31,469 bases of DNA from a virus (IMGVR_UViG_3300006119_000035:1-31469), one strand, 5' to 3'; shown: positions 7,832 to 14,215, counted from the first letter of the stretch. The notes: generated by a model from the letters alone, not told the origin. A program made the numbers and translations.

Positions 7832-7984
7832 TTAGTTGCTTTTATAATGCCTGACCATTCCTCCATCGCACAAAATTACGCACCAAATGTCATTTTCTAA
7901 CATTCCGCTATTTGTAACATATAAAGCGTAACCGTTTTTATTGCCTTCCACCACTACCGGGATAGGTTTGCTAAATTCTAACAT
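7832..7984 (-). CDS. Hypothetical small soluble protein (50 aa)
   Basis: A 50-residue protein beginning MLEFSKPIPVVVEGNKNG and continuing ALYVTNSGMLENDIWCVILCDGG, which looks like a small all-beta fold with alternating hydrophobic residues. The ATG at 7984 directly follows the stop of the preceding 23-residue peptide (TAAATG). I recognise this only as a kind of small protein common in Bacteroidetes phages; no function known. Two cysteines are present near residue 40. Confidence 0.6.
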   Translation of the reverse strand: MLEFSKPIPVVVEGNKNGYALYVTNSGMLENDIWCVILCDGGMVRHYKSN

Positions 7985-8056
7985 TTATTTACTTACAAGT
8001 TTATAAAATAACCATTTAATGAATTCCCATCCTATTATTGATAAAATTATAATCAT
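7985..8056 (-). CDS. Micro-protein, hydrophobic (23 aa)
   Basis: This frame encodes 23 residues, MIIILSIIGWEFIKWLFYKL followed by VSK: an amphipathic or membrane helix with aromatic residues and a basic C-terminus. Its stop abuts the next ATG. The ATG itself follows a TTTTATTTT stretch without a recognisable leader motif. It may be translated only as a coupling leader for the 50-residue gene after it. Confidence 0.38.
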   Translation of the reverse strand: MIIILSIIGWEFIKWLFYKLVSK

Positions 8057-8069
8057 AAAATAAAATTTA

Positions 8070-8132
8070 TACCCCCACCGAAAACATCGATAACACCCTA
8101 TATTTTGTTAATTAATAATTGTGGCGGGGGTA
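8070..8132. other. Imperfect inverted repeat in intergenic gap
   Basis: TACCCCCACC (8070-8079) can pair with GGCGGGGGTA (8123-8132), nine of ten pairs with one A-C mismatch, across a loop of 43 bases that is AT rich. It occupies the gap between two genes (8057-8137). The stem is GC rich in an AT-rich setting. It could slow or terminate transcription, or shield the downstream micro-genes; no clear U tract follows on the minus strand. Confidence 0.35.
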
Positions 8133-8137
8133 ATATT

Positions 8138-8341
8138 TTAATAAACCGGGTTTCTTTCTTCTTCTAGTTCTAACCCAATTTTGTAAGTAACGGGTTCTTT
8201 TTGTAACCCTTTTACCATTTTGTCTAAAGCTGCTTTTTCAATTAGTTTTAATCTATGTTCTAAAGCTTTAACCTTTTCCCTTAAAGCTTCGTTTTCTAGT
8301 TCTAACGTATCAATGTACGTTCCAATTCTTAATCCCGCCAT
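8138..8341 (-). CDS. Short coiled-coil protein (67 aa)
   Basis: A 67-residue protein dominated by a heptad-rich helix, residues about 10-45 (TLELENEALREKVKALEHRL, then KLIEKAALDKMVK), with leucines at coiled-coil spacing. The remainder (EPVTYKIGLELEEERNPVY) is charged. It follows the preceding gene by 2 bases. Probably oligomeric; partner and function unknown. Confidence 0.65.
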   Translation of the reverse strand: MAGLRIGTYIDTLELENEALREKVKALEHRLKLIEKAALDKMVKGLQKEPVTYKIGLELEEERNPVY

Positions 8342-8343
8342 AA

Positions 8344-8727
8344 TTATTTATTTTTTATTCTTTCTTGATACCATTTAACGCCTTCCTTAAATCCTATTTT
8401 TACCCTATCGCCGCCTCCGGTTCCACTAGGAACTTCATCTTTGATTCTATTTGCGGCTTCGTTTAATTCTGATTCGAAAGCCTCTTCCGGGGTCGGGGTA
8501 TATTCAATAAAATACCCTTCTTCTAGCGCCTCAAGTAAATCAAAATGAACAAAACTTCCGGTTGCTCTGATTTCAGGACTTATAGTATAATCCAATCTAT
8601 AATATGGCGAAATATAATTCATTTCAGGACTTGCGCTATCGTAACTAAAAATGTCGCCTATTTGAAACCCATAAAATGATTTTAAGCATTTAAGGTATTT
8701 TGGCGGGTTTGTTAAGTCAATTTTCAT
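8344..8727 (-). CDS. Hypothetical protein (127 aa)
   Basis: I do not recognise this 127-residue protein. It is preceded by the recurring leader (ACTTTAAAAAC before ATG). The N-terminal 75 residues alternate aromatic and hydrophobic residues (KYLKCLKSFYGFQIGDIFSY), then come an acidic linker (TPTPEEAFESELNEAANRIK), a glycine-rich break and a C-terminal FKEGVKWYQERIK helix of a type often seen at the ends of small phage proteins. No membrane segment. It follows ninG with a 4-base gap. Confidence 0.65.
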   Translation of the reverse strand: MKIDLTNPPKYLKCLKSFYGFQIGDIFSYDSASPEMNYISPYYRLDYTISPEIRATGSFVHFDLLEALEEGYFIEYTPTPEEAFESELNEAANRIKDEVPSGTGGGDRVKIGFKEGVKWYQERIKNK

Positions 8728-8731
8728 GTTT

Positions 8732-9106
8732 TTAAAGTTTATATTTTTGAATAATGAATTCTAATTCTGCCCGGGACCATTTTTTTACCTCCCTATGATT
8801 CTGTTCTAGCCATTCGACTTTTTTTTCGCCTATCTTATTAATCAGGTTTTTGCGGTATCCCACCAAATGGAATTGATTAAACCCGTTACAGCCTTTACAT
8901 TCCCCGTGTACGTTATCCTCGTTAAATCTTAGCGCCGAACTGTTTTTAACCGGGACGTAGTGGCCGGCGTCCATTTGGCTAACGTCTTTAACCATCCCGC
9001 AACTAATACAGCGGAACCGACTTCCGTCTAAGTCGCGTTGCCTTATCCAAGTATTAAAAATCCTTTGTGCTTTTGCTAAAAGCTTAGGAAGCGTTATTAA
9101 ATTCAT
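8732..9106 (-). CDS. ninG: NinG/Rap-like recombination protein
   Basis: A 124-residue protein with the NinG pattern in order: AQRIFNTWIRQRD, a first zinc pair CISCG, DAGHYVPV, SALRFNEDNVH, a second pair CKGCN, and YRKNLINKIG. In phage lambda, NinG (Rap) promotes recombination, probably as a Holliday-junction nuclease, and this family is metal-dependent with an HNH-like core. The length is short compared with lambda NinG (about 200), as is common outside enterobacteria. Its start overlaps the upstream gene by 23 bases. It belongs to the replication/recombination part of the early region. Confidence 0.87.
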   Translation of the reverse strand: MNLITLPKLLAKAQRIFNTWIRQRDLDGSRFRCISCGMVKDVSQMDAGHYVPVKNSSALRFNEDNVHGECKGCNGFNQFHLVGYRKNLINKIGEKKVEWLEQNHREVKKWSRAELEFIIQKYKL

Positions 9107-9266
9107 CTAGTTTTACTTTGTGTTTACTAATAGGAAACTTTTTGCCCTTACATTCTACTATCAAAGCTAAACCACAATCTTTAATAATTGTCACTTTTTC
9201 CCCTTTTAGCGCATAAATGACTTTTTTTAAGGAACTTATGGCGTCTTCTGTTAATATTCCGGTCAA
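9084..9266 (-). CDS. Hypothetical protein with TTG start (60 aa)
   Basis: The only plausible start is TTG at 9266-9264, because no early ATG exists; the TTG overlaps the TGA of the upstream micro-gene (TTGA), so it would be used by coupled reinitiation. The protein (TGILTEDAISSLKKVIYALK, then VTIIKDCGLALIVECKGKK) looks like a small alpha/beta domain and overlaps ninG by 23 bases. Function unknown. Confidence 0.55.
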   Translation of the reverse strand: MTGILTEDAISSLKKVIYALKGEKVTIIKDCGLALIVECKGKKFPISKHKVKLDEFNNAS

Positions 9267-9376
9267 AATAAATTATCGTTTATATTGTCAGGGTCTTTGT
9301 CAATGATTGGTTGGTTAATAGCATTAAACAAAAAGTAAATAAGAATAAAGCATAACAAGCCGGCTAAAATTTTCAT
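9263..9376 (-). CDS. Micro-protein, N-terminal membrane helix (37 aa)
   Basis: The 37 residues begin MKILAGLLCFILIYFLFNAI, a membrane helix or uncleaved signal, followed by an acidic tail with QPIIDKDPDNINDN. The start overlaps the upstream stop (ATGA). The short charged tail would lie on the periplasmic side if the N-terminus stays in. It has a cysteine at position 9 but no convincing lipobox. Function unknown. Confidence 0.5.
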   Translation of the reverse strand: MKILAGLLCFILIYFLFNAINQPIIDKDPDNINDNLF

Positions 9377-9525
9377 GATTTTTTTATTTTTATTATAGAA
9401 ACGAATATTCTTATAACATAGTATAAAAAAAGCAAAAACAAAACCAATTGAAACGGTGCTAATAAGTCAACAAATGTGGTCGGATGGGTTAAGCTTTGCC
9501 AAACGAAGTTTAAATAGTCTTTCAT
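9373..9525 (-). CDS. Small membrane protein (50 aa)
   Basis: Fifty residues: a polar N-terminus (MKDYLNFVWQSLTHPTTF) and then one long hydrophobic helix (FQLVLFLLFLYYVIRIFVSI) ending in basic KIKKS. The start overlaps the end of the upstream 92-residue gene, and the stop overlaps the next start (ATGA). Function unknown; the layout (one helix, basic C-terminus) recurs in several tiny genes of this region. Confidence 0.55.
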   Translation of the reverse strand: MKDYLNFVWQSLTHPTTFVDLLAPFQLVLFLLFLYYVIRIFVSIIKIKKS

Positions 9526-9800
9526 AAGTATTTGTTATCAGTAAAAATTGTATAATAATCTGATTTTTCAGTTTTAAAATAAATTAAATAATCAATAGCG
9601 GACATAGGAAGTATATTTTTACCTTCATTTATATCCATTATATATTTTGTTCCCTCTTTCCATGAATCCATTATTTGCTTATTTTCTTTTTCAAGCGCTT
9701 CAAGTTCTAATTGCCTAAAAAGTTCATAGCTATTTTTATTTTGTTTTATTAAGTATAATTTTTCTATCTTTTCAATTAATTCTTGCATTGCTGTTTTCAT
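9522..9800 (-). CDS. Hypothetical helical protein (92 aa)
   Basis: This 92-residue protein starts MKTAMQELIEKIEKLYLIKQ and continues with a strongly charged helix (ELEALEKENKQIMDSWKEGT), then a tyrosine-rich end (YYTIFTDNKYL). Proteins of this layout are frequent in the early regions of Flavobacterium-type phages, but I know no function. It starts 3 bases after the upstream stop and ends 4 bases inside the next gene. Confidence 0.65.
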   Translation of the reverse strand: MKTAMQELIEKIEKLYLIKQNKNSYELFRQLELEALEKENKQIMDSWKEGTKYIMDINEGKNILPMSAIDYLIYFKTEKSDYYTIFTDNKYL

Positions 9801-9803
9801 GTC

Positions 9804-10427
9804 TTATTTTTTAGATTTTAGTAAATAATCAATCCTAGCGGCTTCATGCTTGCTTCTGTCTTCCTTGGTAAATGTTTCACTTACTCTTTCTTCGTGGTAG
9901 CTTGGGCGATGGCTTGAGGCTTGCTCGTCCCTAATATTTCGGATTGCCTGCCATCTTTCCTCTCTGTATTGCTCGAACATATCCATAAACTTTGGAATAT
10001 CTAAGCTTTCGTAAAGCTTCCCATATTGACCGCGGACCAACTGTTGTAAAAAAAGCATGACATCCTCTATGCTCAATTGGTCCTCTTCTGACGTTTCGAT
10101 TATTGCGTCTACTAAATCCATTATTTGGGTTGCGTTCATGGGGCGAATTAAATTCATAGACTCCATCGCGTTAGTAACAGCAACTAAAACAACCGCAAAT
10201 GTCCTTTTAAGGTCAATTTTAGCCATGGCCGGCAATCTGCTTTCTCTATTGATAGAAAATATAGCGGGAAAATTTATTTGCCCTTGTGGGGTCTTATATT
10301 CTCTTAAAGCTATATTCATTTCTATTTTATTATTGGTTTCTAAAGCGACCATTATATTGCTGTTGAATATCGCTTTTGAGGTCTGAACCTGATTTTGCGT
10401 TTGTTGAATTTCGTTTGATGATTTCAT
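9804..10427 (-). CDS. DUF6633-like, replication-associated protein
   Basis: I choose ATG at 10427-10425 (207 residues); an upstream TTG is unlikely, and a later ATG at 10352 would reduce the unusually long 98-base overlap with the preceding gene. The C-terminal half (VMLFLQQLVRGQYGKLYESL, then MFEQYREERWQAIRNIRDEQ) matches what I remember of DUF6633 proteins in Bacteroidetes mobile elements, which pair with replication proteins. The C-terminus is very charged and rich in E, R and K. A DnaA- or primase-loading partner role is only a guess from its position after the DUF1376-like gene. Confidence 0.65.
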   Translation of the reverse strand: MKSSNEIQQTQNQVQTSKAIFNSNIMVALETNNKIEMNIALREYKTPQGQINFPAIFSINRESRLPAMAKIDLKRTFAVVLVAVTNAMESMNLIRPMNATQIMDLVDAIIETSEEDQLSIEDVMLFLQQLVRGQYGKLYESLDIPKFMDMFEQYREERWQAIRNIRDEQASSHRPSYHEERVSETFTKEDRSKHEAARIDYLLKSKK

Positions 10428-11004
10428 CGTTAAATGATTTGTTGTGTAAATATGTTGCGGGGTCCTTTCTGAAATTTTTATCAGGTGTTGAAGCCACATA
10501 GTCTTTGACAACTATTAAAGCCAATTCCTTTTCTTTGTCGTTTAACTTATCCCATTTGGCCTTTGCTTTTTCCTTGCTTCTTTTTTTATCGTAGCAATCC
10601 CACCAATAATTAAAATTTTCGTCGACAATTTCAGCTTTAGTTCTAGTTATAGTTTCAGTTACTATTTCAGTTTCAGTTTCCATATGCTTTGCATATGCTT
10701 CGCTAGTGTTATTGTTTTTAGAAGATTTTGCATTGTTTCTTCGGCTTTCGCTGAACTTTTGCCTTCTCTCCGTTTCCTTAAACATTCTTTCATTAAAAAA
10801 CATTCCGTTTTCGTTCGCGAATTTCGACCATATGTCAACATCATATGCTTTGCATATGCTTAACATATCCTTTTCGGAAAGTTTGCCTTTTTGGTGCTGT
10901 AAACACAATAAACGCATATACATACCAACTTGTTCATTTGTCATTGTAAACGTGCCGCTTAAAAAATCGGACGTATAAAATAATACCGCGGGGTCTTTAG
11001 CCAT
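10330..11004 (-). CDS. DUF1376-like replication protein
   Basis: A 224-residue protein. The first ~75 residues (DPAVLFYTSDFLSGTFTMTN, then GMYMRLLCLQHQKGKLSEKD) match the DUF1376 / phage replisome-organiser N-terminal winged-helix domain. The middle is low complexity (ETETEIVTETITRTKAEIVD), and the C-terminal part (WWDCYDKKRSKEKAKAKWDK...DPATYLHNKSF) resembles the DnaD-like or helicase-loader tail of such proteins. These proteins open an origin and recruit the host helicase. The gene contains two identical 20-bp repeats, an arrangement like the origin inside lambda O. It overlaps the HNH gene by 8 bases. Confidence 0.78.
   Translation of the reverse strand: MAKDPAVLFYTSDFLSGTFTMTNEQVGMYMRLLCLQHQKGKLSEKDMLSICKAYDVDIWSKFANENGMFFNERMFKETERRQKFSESRRNNAKSSKNNNTSEAYAKHMETETEIVTETITRTKAEIVDENFNYWWDCYDKKRSKEKAKAKWDKLNDKEKELALIVVKDYVASTPDKNFRKDPATYLHNKSFNDEIIKRNSTNAKSGSDLKSDIQQQYNGRFRNQ
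10681..10700 (-). repeat. 20-bp repeat copy 1 (GCATATG iterons)
   Basis: On the minus strand the sequence is AAGCATATGCAAAGCATATG: two GCATATG boxes spaced by 11 bp, about one helical turn. It lies inside the DUF1376-like gene, where it is read as Ala-Tyr-Ala-Lys-His-Met. An identical copy lies at 10842-10861 in another frame. Candidate initiator binding site. Confidence 0.65.
10842..10861 (-). repeat. 20-bp repeat copy 2 (GCATATG iterons)
   Basis: Identical over 20 bases to 10681-10700, but here the frame reads Ser-Ile-Cys-Lys-Ala-Tyr. A further CATATG lies just to the left (near 10829), so five CATATG boxes fall within about 180 bp. Conservation in different frames indicates that the DNA, not the protein, is under selection. 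Confidence 0.65.
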
Positions 11005-11338
11005 TTTCTACCTCCTTTTTTTCTCTTTCATAAATCATTCCGTGATAAATTAAAGTTATAAGCCCGTCGCTAGTTTCTCCCGCTATGTAACATTTTTCAA
11101 TTAATTCTTGTAAAACTTTTTTATTATATTCTTCTTCCTCATGGCATTCGTGACAAAGCGTTTTTAAATAAATATTGTCATATTCCCAAGGCTCTAAACC
11201 TTTTTTATAAATTACATGGTGTACATGCAAAGTTTTATTATCACATTGACAATTTTTACATGTAAAATTATCGCGTTCCATAACTTCTAAACGCTTTCTT
11301 TGCCATCTTGGGTCTTTAAGTTTTTCTCCGTAAGTCAT
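10997..11338 (-). CDS. HNH endonuclease
   Basis: A 113-residue protein from ATG 11338 (MTYGEKLKDPRWQRKRLEVM, a usual opening for phage HNH proteins); a TTG at 11392 and an ATG at 11356 are alternatives. It has a first zinc pair C27-x2-C30, the catalytic H40-H41 motif in LHVHH, N55, and C62-x2-C65-H66. HNH enzymes next to early genes may nick DNA for recombination or packaging, or act as homing nucleases. The leader upstream holds two hairpins with complementary loops, so the start choice matters: with ATG 11338 both hairpins lie in untranslated RNA. Confidence 0.88.
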   Translation of the reverse strand: MTYGEKLKDPRWQRKRLEVMERDNFTCKNCQCDNKTLHVHHVIYKKGLEPWEYDNIYLKTLCHECHEEEEYNKKVLQELIEKCYIAGETSDGLITLIYHGMIYEREKKEVENG

Positions 11339-11363
11339 AAAATAAAAATGCCCCATCGGCTCC

Positions 11364-11382
11364 CCAACTGTCGGATAGTTGG
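11364..11382. other. Hairpin 1 of candidate kissing-loop pair
   Basis: Perfect 6-bp stem CCAACT/AGTTGG closes a 7-base loop GTCGGAT (11370-11376). The loop is the exact reverse complement of the loop of the hairpin at 11409-11427. Located just upstream of the chosen HNH start on the minus-strand transcript. Confidence 0.7.
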
Positions 11383-11408
11383 TTCGCGTCAAGGGCTAAA
11401 GTCTTTAA

Positions 11409-11427
11409 TTGAGTATCCGACACTCAA
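11409..11427. other. Hairpin 2 of candidate kissing-loop pair
   Basis: Perfect 6-bp stem TTGAGT/ACTCAA closes a 7-base loop ATCCGAC (11415-11421), complementary over all seven bases to the loop of 11364-11382. The outer flanking bases also extend the complement to 9 bp (TGTCGGATA with TATCCGACA). It lies in the gap between the 103-residue gene and the HNH gene. Confidence 0.7.
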
Positions 11428-11432
11428 GGTTG

Positions 11433-11440
11433 CAAATATA
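11433..11440 (-). promoter_or_regulatory. Weak Bacteroidetes -7-like element
   Basis: On the minus strand this reads TATATTTG, matching the TAnnTTTG -7 consensus of Bacteroidetes, upstream of the hairpin pair and HNH gene. No TTTG or TTG box is found at the expected distance upstream, so it is only a half match. Confidence 0.3.
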
Positions 11441-11444
11441 TAAA

Positions 11445-11756
11445 TTAAATATAAACTTCGTCAGCCTTACTAACTCTTTTTCTAAAAAATCCTTCATACT
11501 GTGGATATTCTTTCATGAATAAACGACTGTAAAAAGGCTTTGCGTTATTGTTTATTTTAAAATCATCCCCGGCTTTTATCGGGGTTTCCCATCTAATAAC
11601 ATTAAAAATAAACTCCGCGGATAAGTTTTTAAATCCTCTTTCTATTGAACGAAGCGTATATCTTCGGAAAAATTCCCAAATTTCAGGGTTTGCCTTATGG
11701 TATTCCATAAACCACTTAAATTGCGGGGTTTCTTGTTCGTCAAATAAATTTTTCAT
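11445..11756 (-). CDS. Hypothetical phage protein (103 aa)
   Basis: A 103-residue protein with PQFKWFMEYHKANPEIWEFF and RYTLRSIERGFKNLSAEFIF, aromatic and basic, then FYSRLFMKEYPQYEGFFRKR. This is a recurring small family in phage early regions whose function I do not know; the many aromatic and basic residues suggest nucleic-acid contact. Its ATG overlaps the TGA of the upstream micro-protein (ATGA). Confidence 0.7.
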   Translation of the reverse strand: MKNLFDEQETPQFKWFMEYHKANPEIWEFFRRYTLRSIERGFKNLSAEFIFNVIRWETPIKAGDDFKINNNAKPFYSRLFMKEYPQYEGFFRKRVSKADEVYI

Positions 11757-11854
11757 TTGGTAGTTTTATAAGTAAAAAATGAATAAAGAAGCTTTGCTAA
11801 TCCTACAATAATGTAGGAAAAAAATAAAAAGTCGAAAGCTGTTTCGTGTTTCAT
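11753..11854 (-). CDS. Micro-protein, single membrane helix (33 aa)
   Basis: Thirty-three residues, MKHETAFDFLFFSYIIVGLA followed by KLLYSFFTYKTTK: one membrane helix flanked by a charged N-terminus and a basic C-terminus. It starts immediately after the TAA of the upstream gene, and its stop overlaps the next start (ATGA). This double coupling supports translation. Confidence 0.52.
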   Translation of the reverse strand: MKHETAFDFLFFSYIIVGLAKLLYSFFTYKTTK

Positions 11855-12265
11855 TTACATAACGTTTTGACTGTATTGTGAAATGGTCATTTCCGTTTTT
11901 AAAGCACTTATTGCGGTCCTCATAGCATCTATAACGTGTACAATTGTCCTTGAGCATCTTTCGCACATATCATAAGCGTATTGCTCGTCACTACATTGAG
12001 CGGCTACGTAATCCTTTGCCAATGACGGAGCATAGTATTTTTGTTGCGCATGGGAACTCATTGTAAGCTTATTATAAGCCCTAACCTTTGCTTCATTCAA
12101 TAGGCGTTTAGTGACAGCCATTTGACTATTTACAAAGGGTAAGGCGTTACATAACAAGTCTAACTTATGAATTAAAGAATCGACCGATTGCATTTCGCCC
12201 GTAGCTTGAAACTCGGTTTCTAACCATTGGAACGCTTTTTCAATTCTTTCTAATTCTAGTTTCAT
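11855..12265 (-). CDS. Hypothetical helical protein (136 aa)
   Basis: A 136-residue, probably all-helical protein of unknown function. Features: a charged N-terminus MKLELERIEKAFQWLETEFQ, several cysteines (LLCNALPF, QCSDEQYAYDMCERCSR) and a helix at the end. There are no membrane segments. It overlaps the next upstream gene by 4 bases (ATGA) and belongs to the operon of the SSB-like gene. It may be a partner in recombination, but nothing in the sequence proves this. Confidence 0.65.
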   Translation of the reverse strand: MKLELERIEKAFQWLETEFQATGEMQSVDSLIHKLDLLCNALPFVNSQMAVTKRLLNEAKVRAYNKLTMSSHAQQKYYAPSLAKDYVAAQCSDEQYAYDMCERCSRTIVHVIDAMRTAISALKTEMTISQYSQNVM

Positions 12266-12744
12266 TTCGCAATTGTTACTTTATAAGATGATGTGCTAGA
12301 TTTTGCCGGCGGGTAAACGTGGATAGGTTCGCCATCCGGTGTGATAACGTCAATACCCGATAACGGAAGGTTTTTAAGGAATTTTTCCCTTTCCTCTACT
12401 TTAGCTTTAATTTGCTCTAAAGTTTCGTAAAGGTCCTTTAATTCAATATCCCCGCATTGGCTAAAATCATATTTTGTGCCTACTTCGGCCAATTCCATTT
12501 TAACCGGCCCGGATGTATATTCTTTACCATACTTAGAAATCTCATCCCTGATGCCATCTTTTAAAGCTTTATTTTCTTTGATAAGCTTTACAAGTGTTTC
12601 GGTCTGCGCTATCATTTCAGCCGCCTTTAAAGCGTTGCCGGATTCTATTGTATTGTTTACAAAGTTAACCGCCATCGTTCCAAGCTGACTTTTTGTTAAA
12701 CCCGTTTCAATTGATAACGGGTTGTCAAATGTTATTATTTCCAT
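12262..12744 (-). CDS. Hypothetical protein next to SSB, Gp157-like layout (160 aa)
   Basis: A 160-residue protein. It has a long helical centre (residues 40-75, AAEMIAQTETLVKLIKENKA) and a second helix (ELKDLYETLEQIKAKVEERE) around a beta hairpin (GPVKMELAEVGTKYDF), a layout like siphovirus Gp157-type or RecT-neighbour proteins, although I cannot claim homology. It carries the AACTTAAAAATC leader before ATG. It lies 12 bases after the SSB-like stop, so a role in ssDNA metabolism is suggested. Confidence 0.65.
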   Translation of the reverse strand: MEIITFDNPLSIETGLTKSQLGTMAVNFVNNTIESGNALKAAEMIAQTETLVKLIKENKALKDGIRDEISKYGKEYTSGPVKMELAEVGTKYDFSQCGDIELKDLYETLEQIKAKVEEREKFLKNLPLSGIDVITPDGEPIHVYPPAKSSTSSYKVTIAK

Positions 12745-12756
12745 GATTTTTAAGTT

Positions 12757-13377
12757 TTAAAATGGTAAATCGTCGGCCACTTCGTTATTATTATCTAAAT
12801 GGGTACTGTTAGGGTCTGCGATTTTTGCATACTCTAAAGATGTAATCATTTTGTTTTTAATAAAGTCAGGCAATGAATTAAAAACCTCTACATCGAAATT
12901 GTCATAAGAAAGTAAAGTCTGCGGAAGGATTGGGGCCGGTGCCGGTATGCCTTTGGGTATTGCGGTTACTCCGGCGATTTCCTCATAAGTCTTAGTACCG
13001 TCCTTACTTGGTTTGTGTATAATGTTAATCATACAAGGAACGCCCAAAAGCTTTGTAATATCAAACGCTTTGGCTTCGTCTTCTGTAAAATCTTTACCAC
13101 GCCATGCGGCTAACATTTTACGAAGGTTTGCTTTTTCATTCATTGACAAAGTATACTCCTTACTAATAACGCAAGGTTGCTCGCCTTTGTCGGGGTTAAA
13201 TACTTTAAGTTCTGTCGGTAATTCCCAACCAATACGAACTTTTGTTAAAATCTTTTCCGTCCCTTGGATTGTTTCTTTGATTGTTCCAATTTCAATCATT
13301 TGATAACATCTAGCTAAGTAATTGTTAGCCGGGATTAATTCACGGACTGTGCCGTTGTTTGTAGCGATAATTGCCAT
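12757..13377 (-). CDS. SSB-like single-stranded DNA-binding protein
   Basis: A 206-residue protein. The N-terminal ~125 residues are beta rich (NNYLARCYQMIEIGTIKETI, then KVRIGWELPTELKVF, CMINIIHKPSKDG), compatible with an OB-like fold. The C-terminus ends in acidic NNNEVADDLPF, the hallmark of SSB tails (D-D-I/L-P-F), which recruit host replication and repair partners. A basic, aromatic middle (LAAWRGKDFTEDEAKAFDI) may contact DNA. It differs from ordinary SSB in sequence, like many phage SSBs. It is preceded by the recurring AACTTAAAAAC leader and a weak promoter-like pair (TTTG at 13422-13425, TACATTTA at 13396-13403). Confidence 0.78.
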   Translation of the reverse strand: MAIIATNNGTVRELIPANNYLARCYQMIEIGTIKETIQGTEKILTKVRIGWELPTELKVFNPDKGEQPCVISKEYTLSMNEKANLRKMLAAWRGKDFTEDEAKAFDITKLLGVPCMINIIHKPSKDGTKTYEEIAGVTAIPKGIPAPAPILPQTLLSYDNFDVEVFNSLPDFIKNKMITSLEYAKIADPNSTHLDNNNEVADDLPF

Positions 13378-13434
13378 GTTTTTAAGTTTAGAATGTAAAT
13401 GTATGTATTTTTTAAATTACCCAAAAATTTATTT

Positions 13435-13716
13435 TTATATTATCCATGTTTTTTCTTTGCACTCATATACATCAAAAAAAACCATTTCAGAACTAGGCGT
13501 TTGCTCTTCCCTTAATATGGTAGTTTTTTTGCCTAATCCAAGCTTTGCACAGTATAAACAAATATTGGTTTTTGATGTGCTTAAATGGTCCGCCATTTGA
13601 CGATAAGATAAACGATGGTAGTTATTGATAATATAATCTGTTTCGTCTTCTGTGTAAATTCTTTTATTCTTTTTTGACTTATGCCACATACGGGATAAGT
13701 TTATTACTTCTGCCAT
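13435..13716 (-). CDS. HTH (Myb/SANT-like) DNA-binding protein (93 aa)
   Basis: A 93-residue protein. Residues about 20-62 (YTEDETDYIINNYHRLSYRQ, then MADHLSTSKTNICLYCAKLG) follow the 'W/Y-T-x-E-E-x-x-x-I-x-x-N-Y...S...A..L..S...I..R...LGL' pattern of small homeodomain-like HTH proteins in phages. The N-terminus is basic (WHKSKKNKRI). It is preceded by the AACTTAAAATC leader. It probably regulates early genes or binds the repeat-rich non-coding stretch; which sites it binds is not shown. Confidence 0.72.
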   Translation of the reverse strand: MAEVINLSRMWHKSKKNKRIYTEDETDYIINNYHRLSYRQMADHLSTSKTNICLYCAKLGLGKKTTILREEQTPSSEMVFFDVYECKEKTWII

Positions 13717-13728
13717 GATTTTAAGTTT

Positions 13729-13878
13729 TTAATGTTTACCCCAATTGTCACTATTATTCCAAAAATCGTGACGGTCTTTGTCTTTTCTTTCTTTTTCCTC
13801 TATGTAAATTTTTACCAAGCCTAAAAAAAGAACTATTAAAGCTATTAAGATTAAAATAATTGTGTTTTGCTGTATCAT
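13729..13878 (-). CDS. Small membrane protein (49 aa)
   Basis: Forty-nine residues: a membrane helix (MIQQNTIILILIALIVLFLG) followed by a very charged segment (EEKERKDKDRHDFWNNSD) and WGKH. N-out/C-in topology is likely because the basic region follows the helix. It starts 2 bases after the upstream stop and ends just before the leader of the HTH gene. Function unknown; in layout it resembles small phage inhibitors of membrane targets, a guess only. Confidence 0.58.
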   Translation of the reverse strand: MIQQNTIILILIALIVLFLGLVKIYIEEKERKDKDRHDFWNNSDNWGKH

Positions 13879-13880
13879 GA

Positions 13881-14213
13881 TTAATCATTTATAGGGTTAA
13901 TAATTCCGTTTTCGTCAACGCTAAAAGTTCCCAAGTCTTTAACCTCATCTAATTCGTGCAATTCTTTTAGTTCTAAGGTAGTGTGAAACGTAACCCCATG
14001 GTCAGCGCTTAAGTGAATTGTTTTGCCTTCATAAACTACCATTCCAAACTTTAAATAACTCATTGGGAATTTAGTTTTCATGATTTTAAAATAGGAAATC
14101 AGGTCCTTAAATTCAAAGGTTGCTATTCCTTTGTTAAAATCGGCAATAAGGCATAAAATGTCCGATTGGATAGCGTTGTACTCATGTAGAGTAAATGTGA
14201 TTTTTTGTTTCAT
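13881..14213 (-). CDS. Hypothetical protein (110 aa)
   Basis: An unrecognised 110-residue protein. It begins MKQKITFTLHEYNAIQSDIL, has a basic middle (FKIMKTKFPMSYLKFGMVVY) and ends with acidic strands (ELHELDEVKDLGTFSVDENG). It looks like a small soluble alpha/beta protein with no signal or membrane segment. It lies 2 bases after a 28-residue membrane peptide gene. Confidence 0.65.
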   Translation of the reverse strand: MKQKITFTLHEYNAIQSDILCLIADFNKGIATFEFKDLISYFKIMKTKFPMSYLKFGMVVYEGKTIHLSADHGVTFHTTLELKELHELDEVKDLGTFSVDENGIINPIND

Positions 14214-14215
14214 GA

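Noticed and set aside
10428-10511. Longer start (TTG 10511) of the DUF6633-like gene
   Set aside because: It would overlap the replication gene by about 180 bases; ATG 10427 is more sensible.
11339-11392. Longer HNH start at TTG 11392
   Set aside because: It adds a short segment with no family resemblance and would place hairpin 1 inside coding sequence; ATG 11338 opens the usual MTYGEKLKDPRW start.
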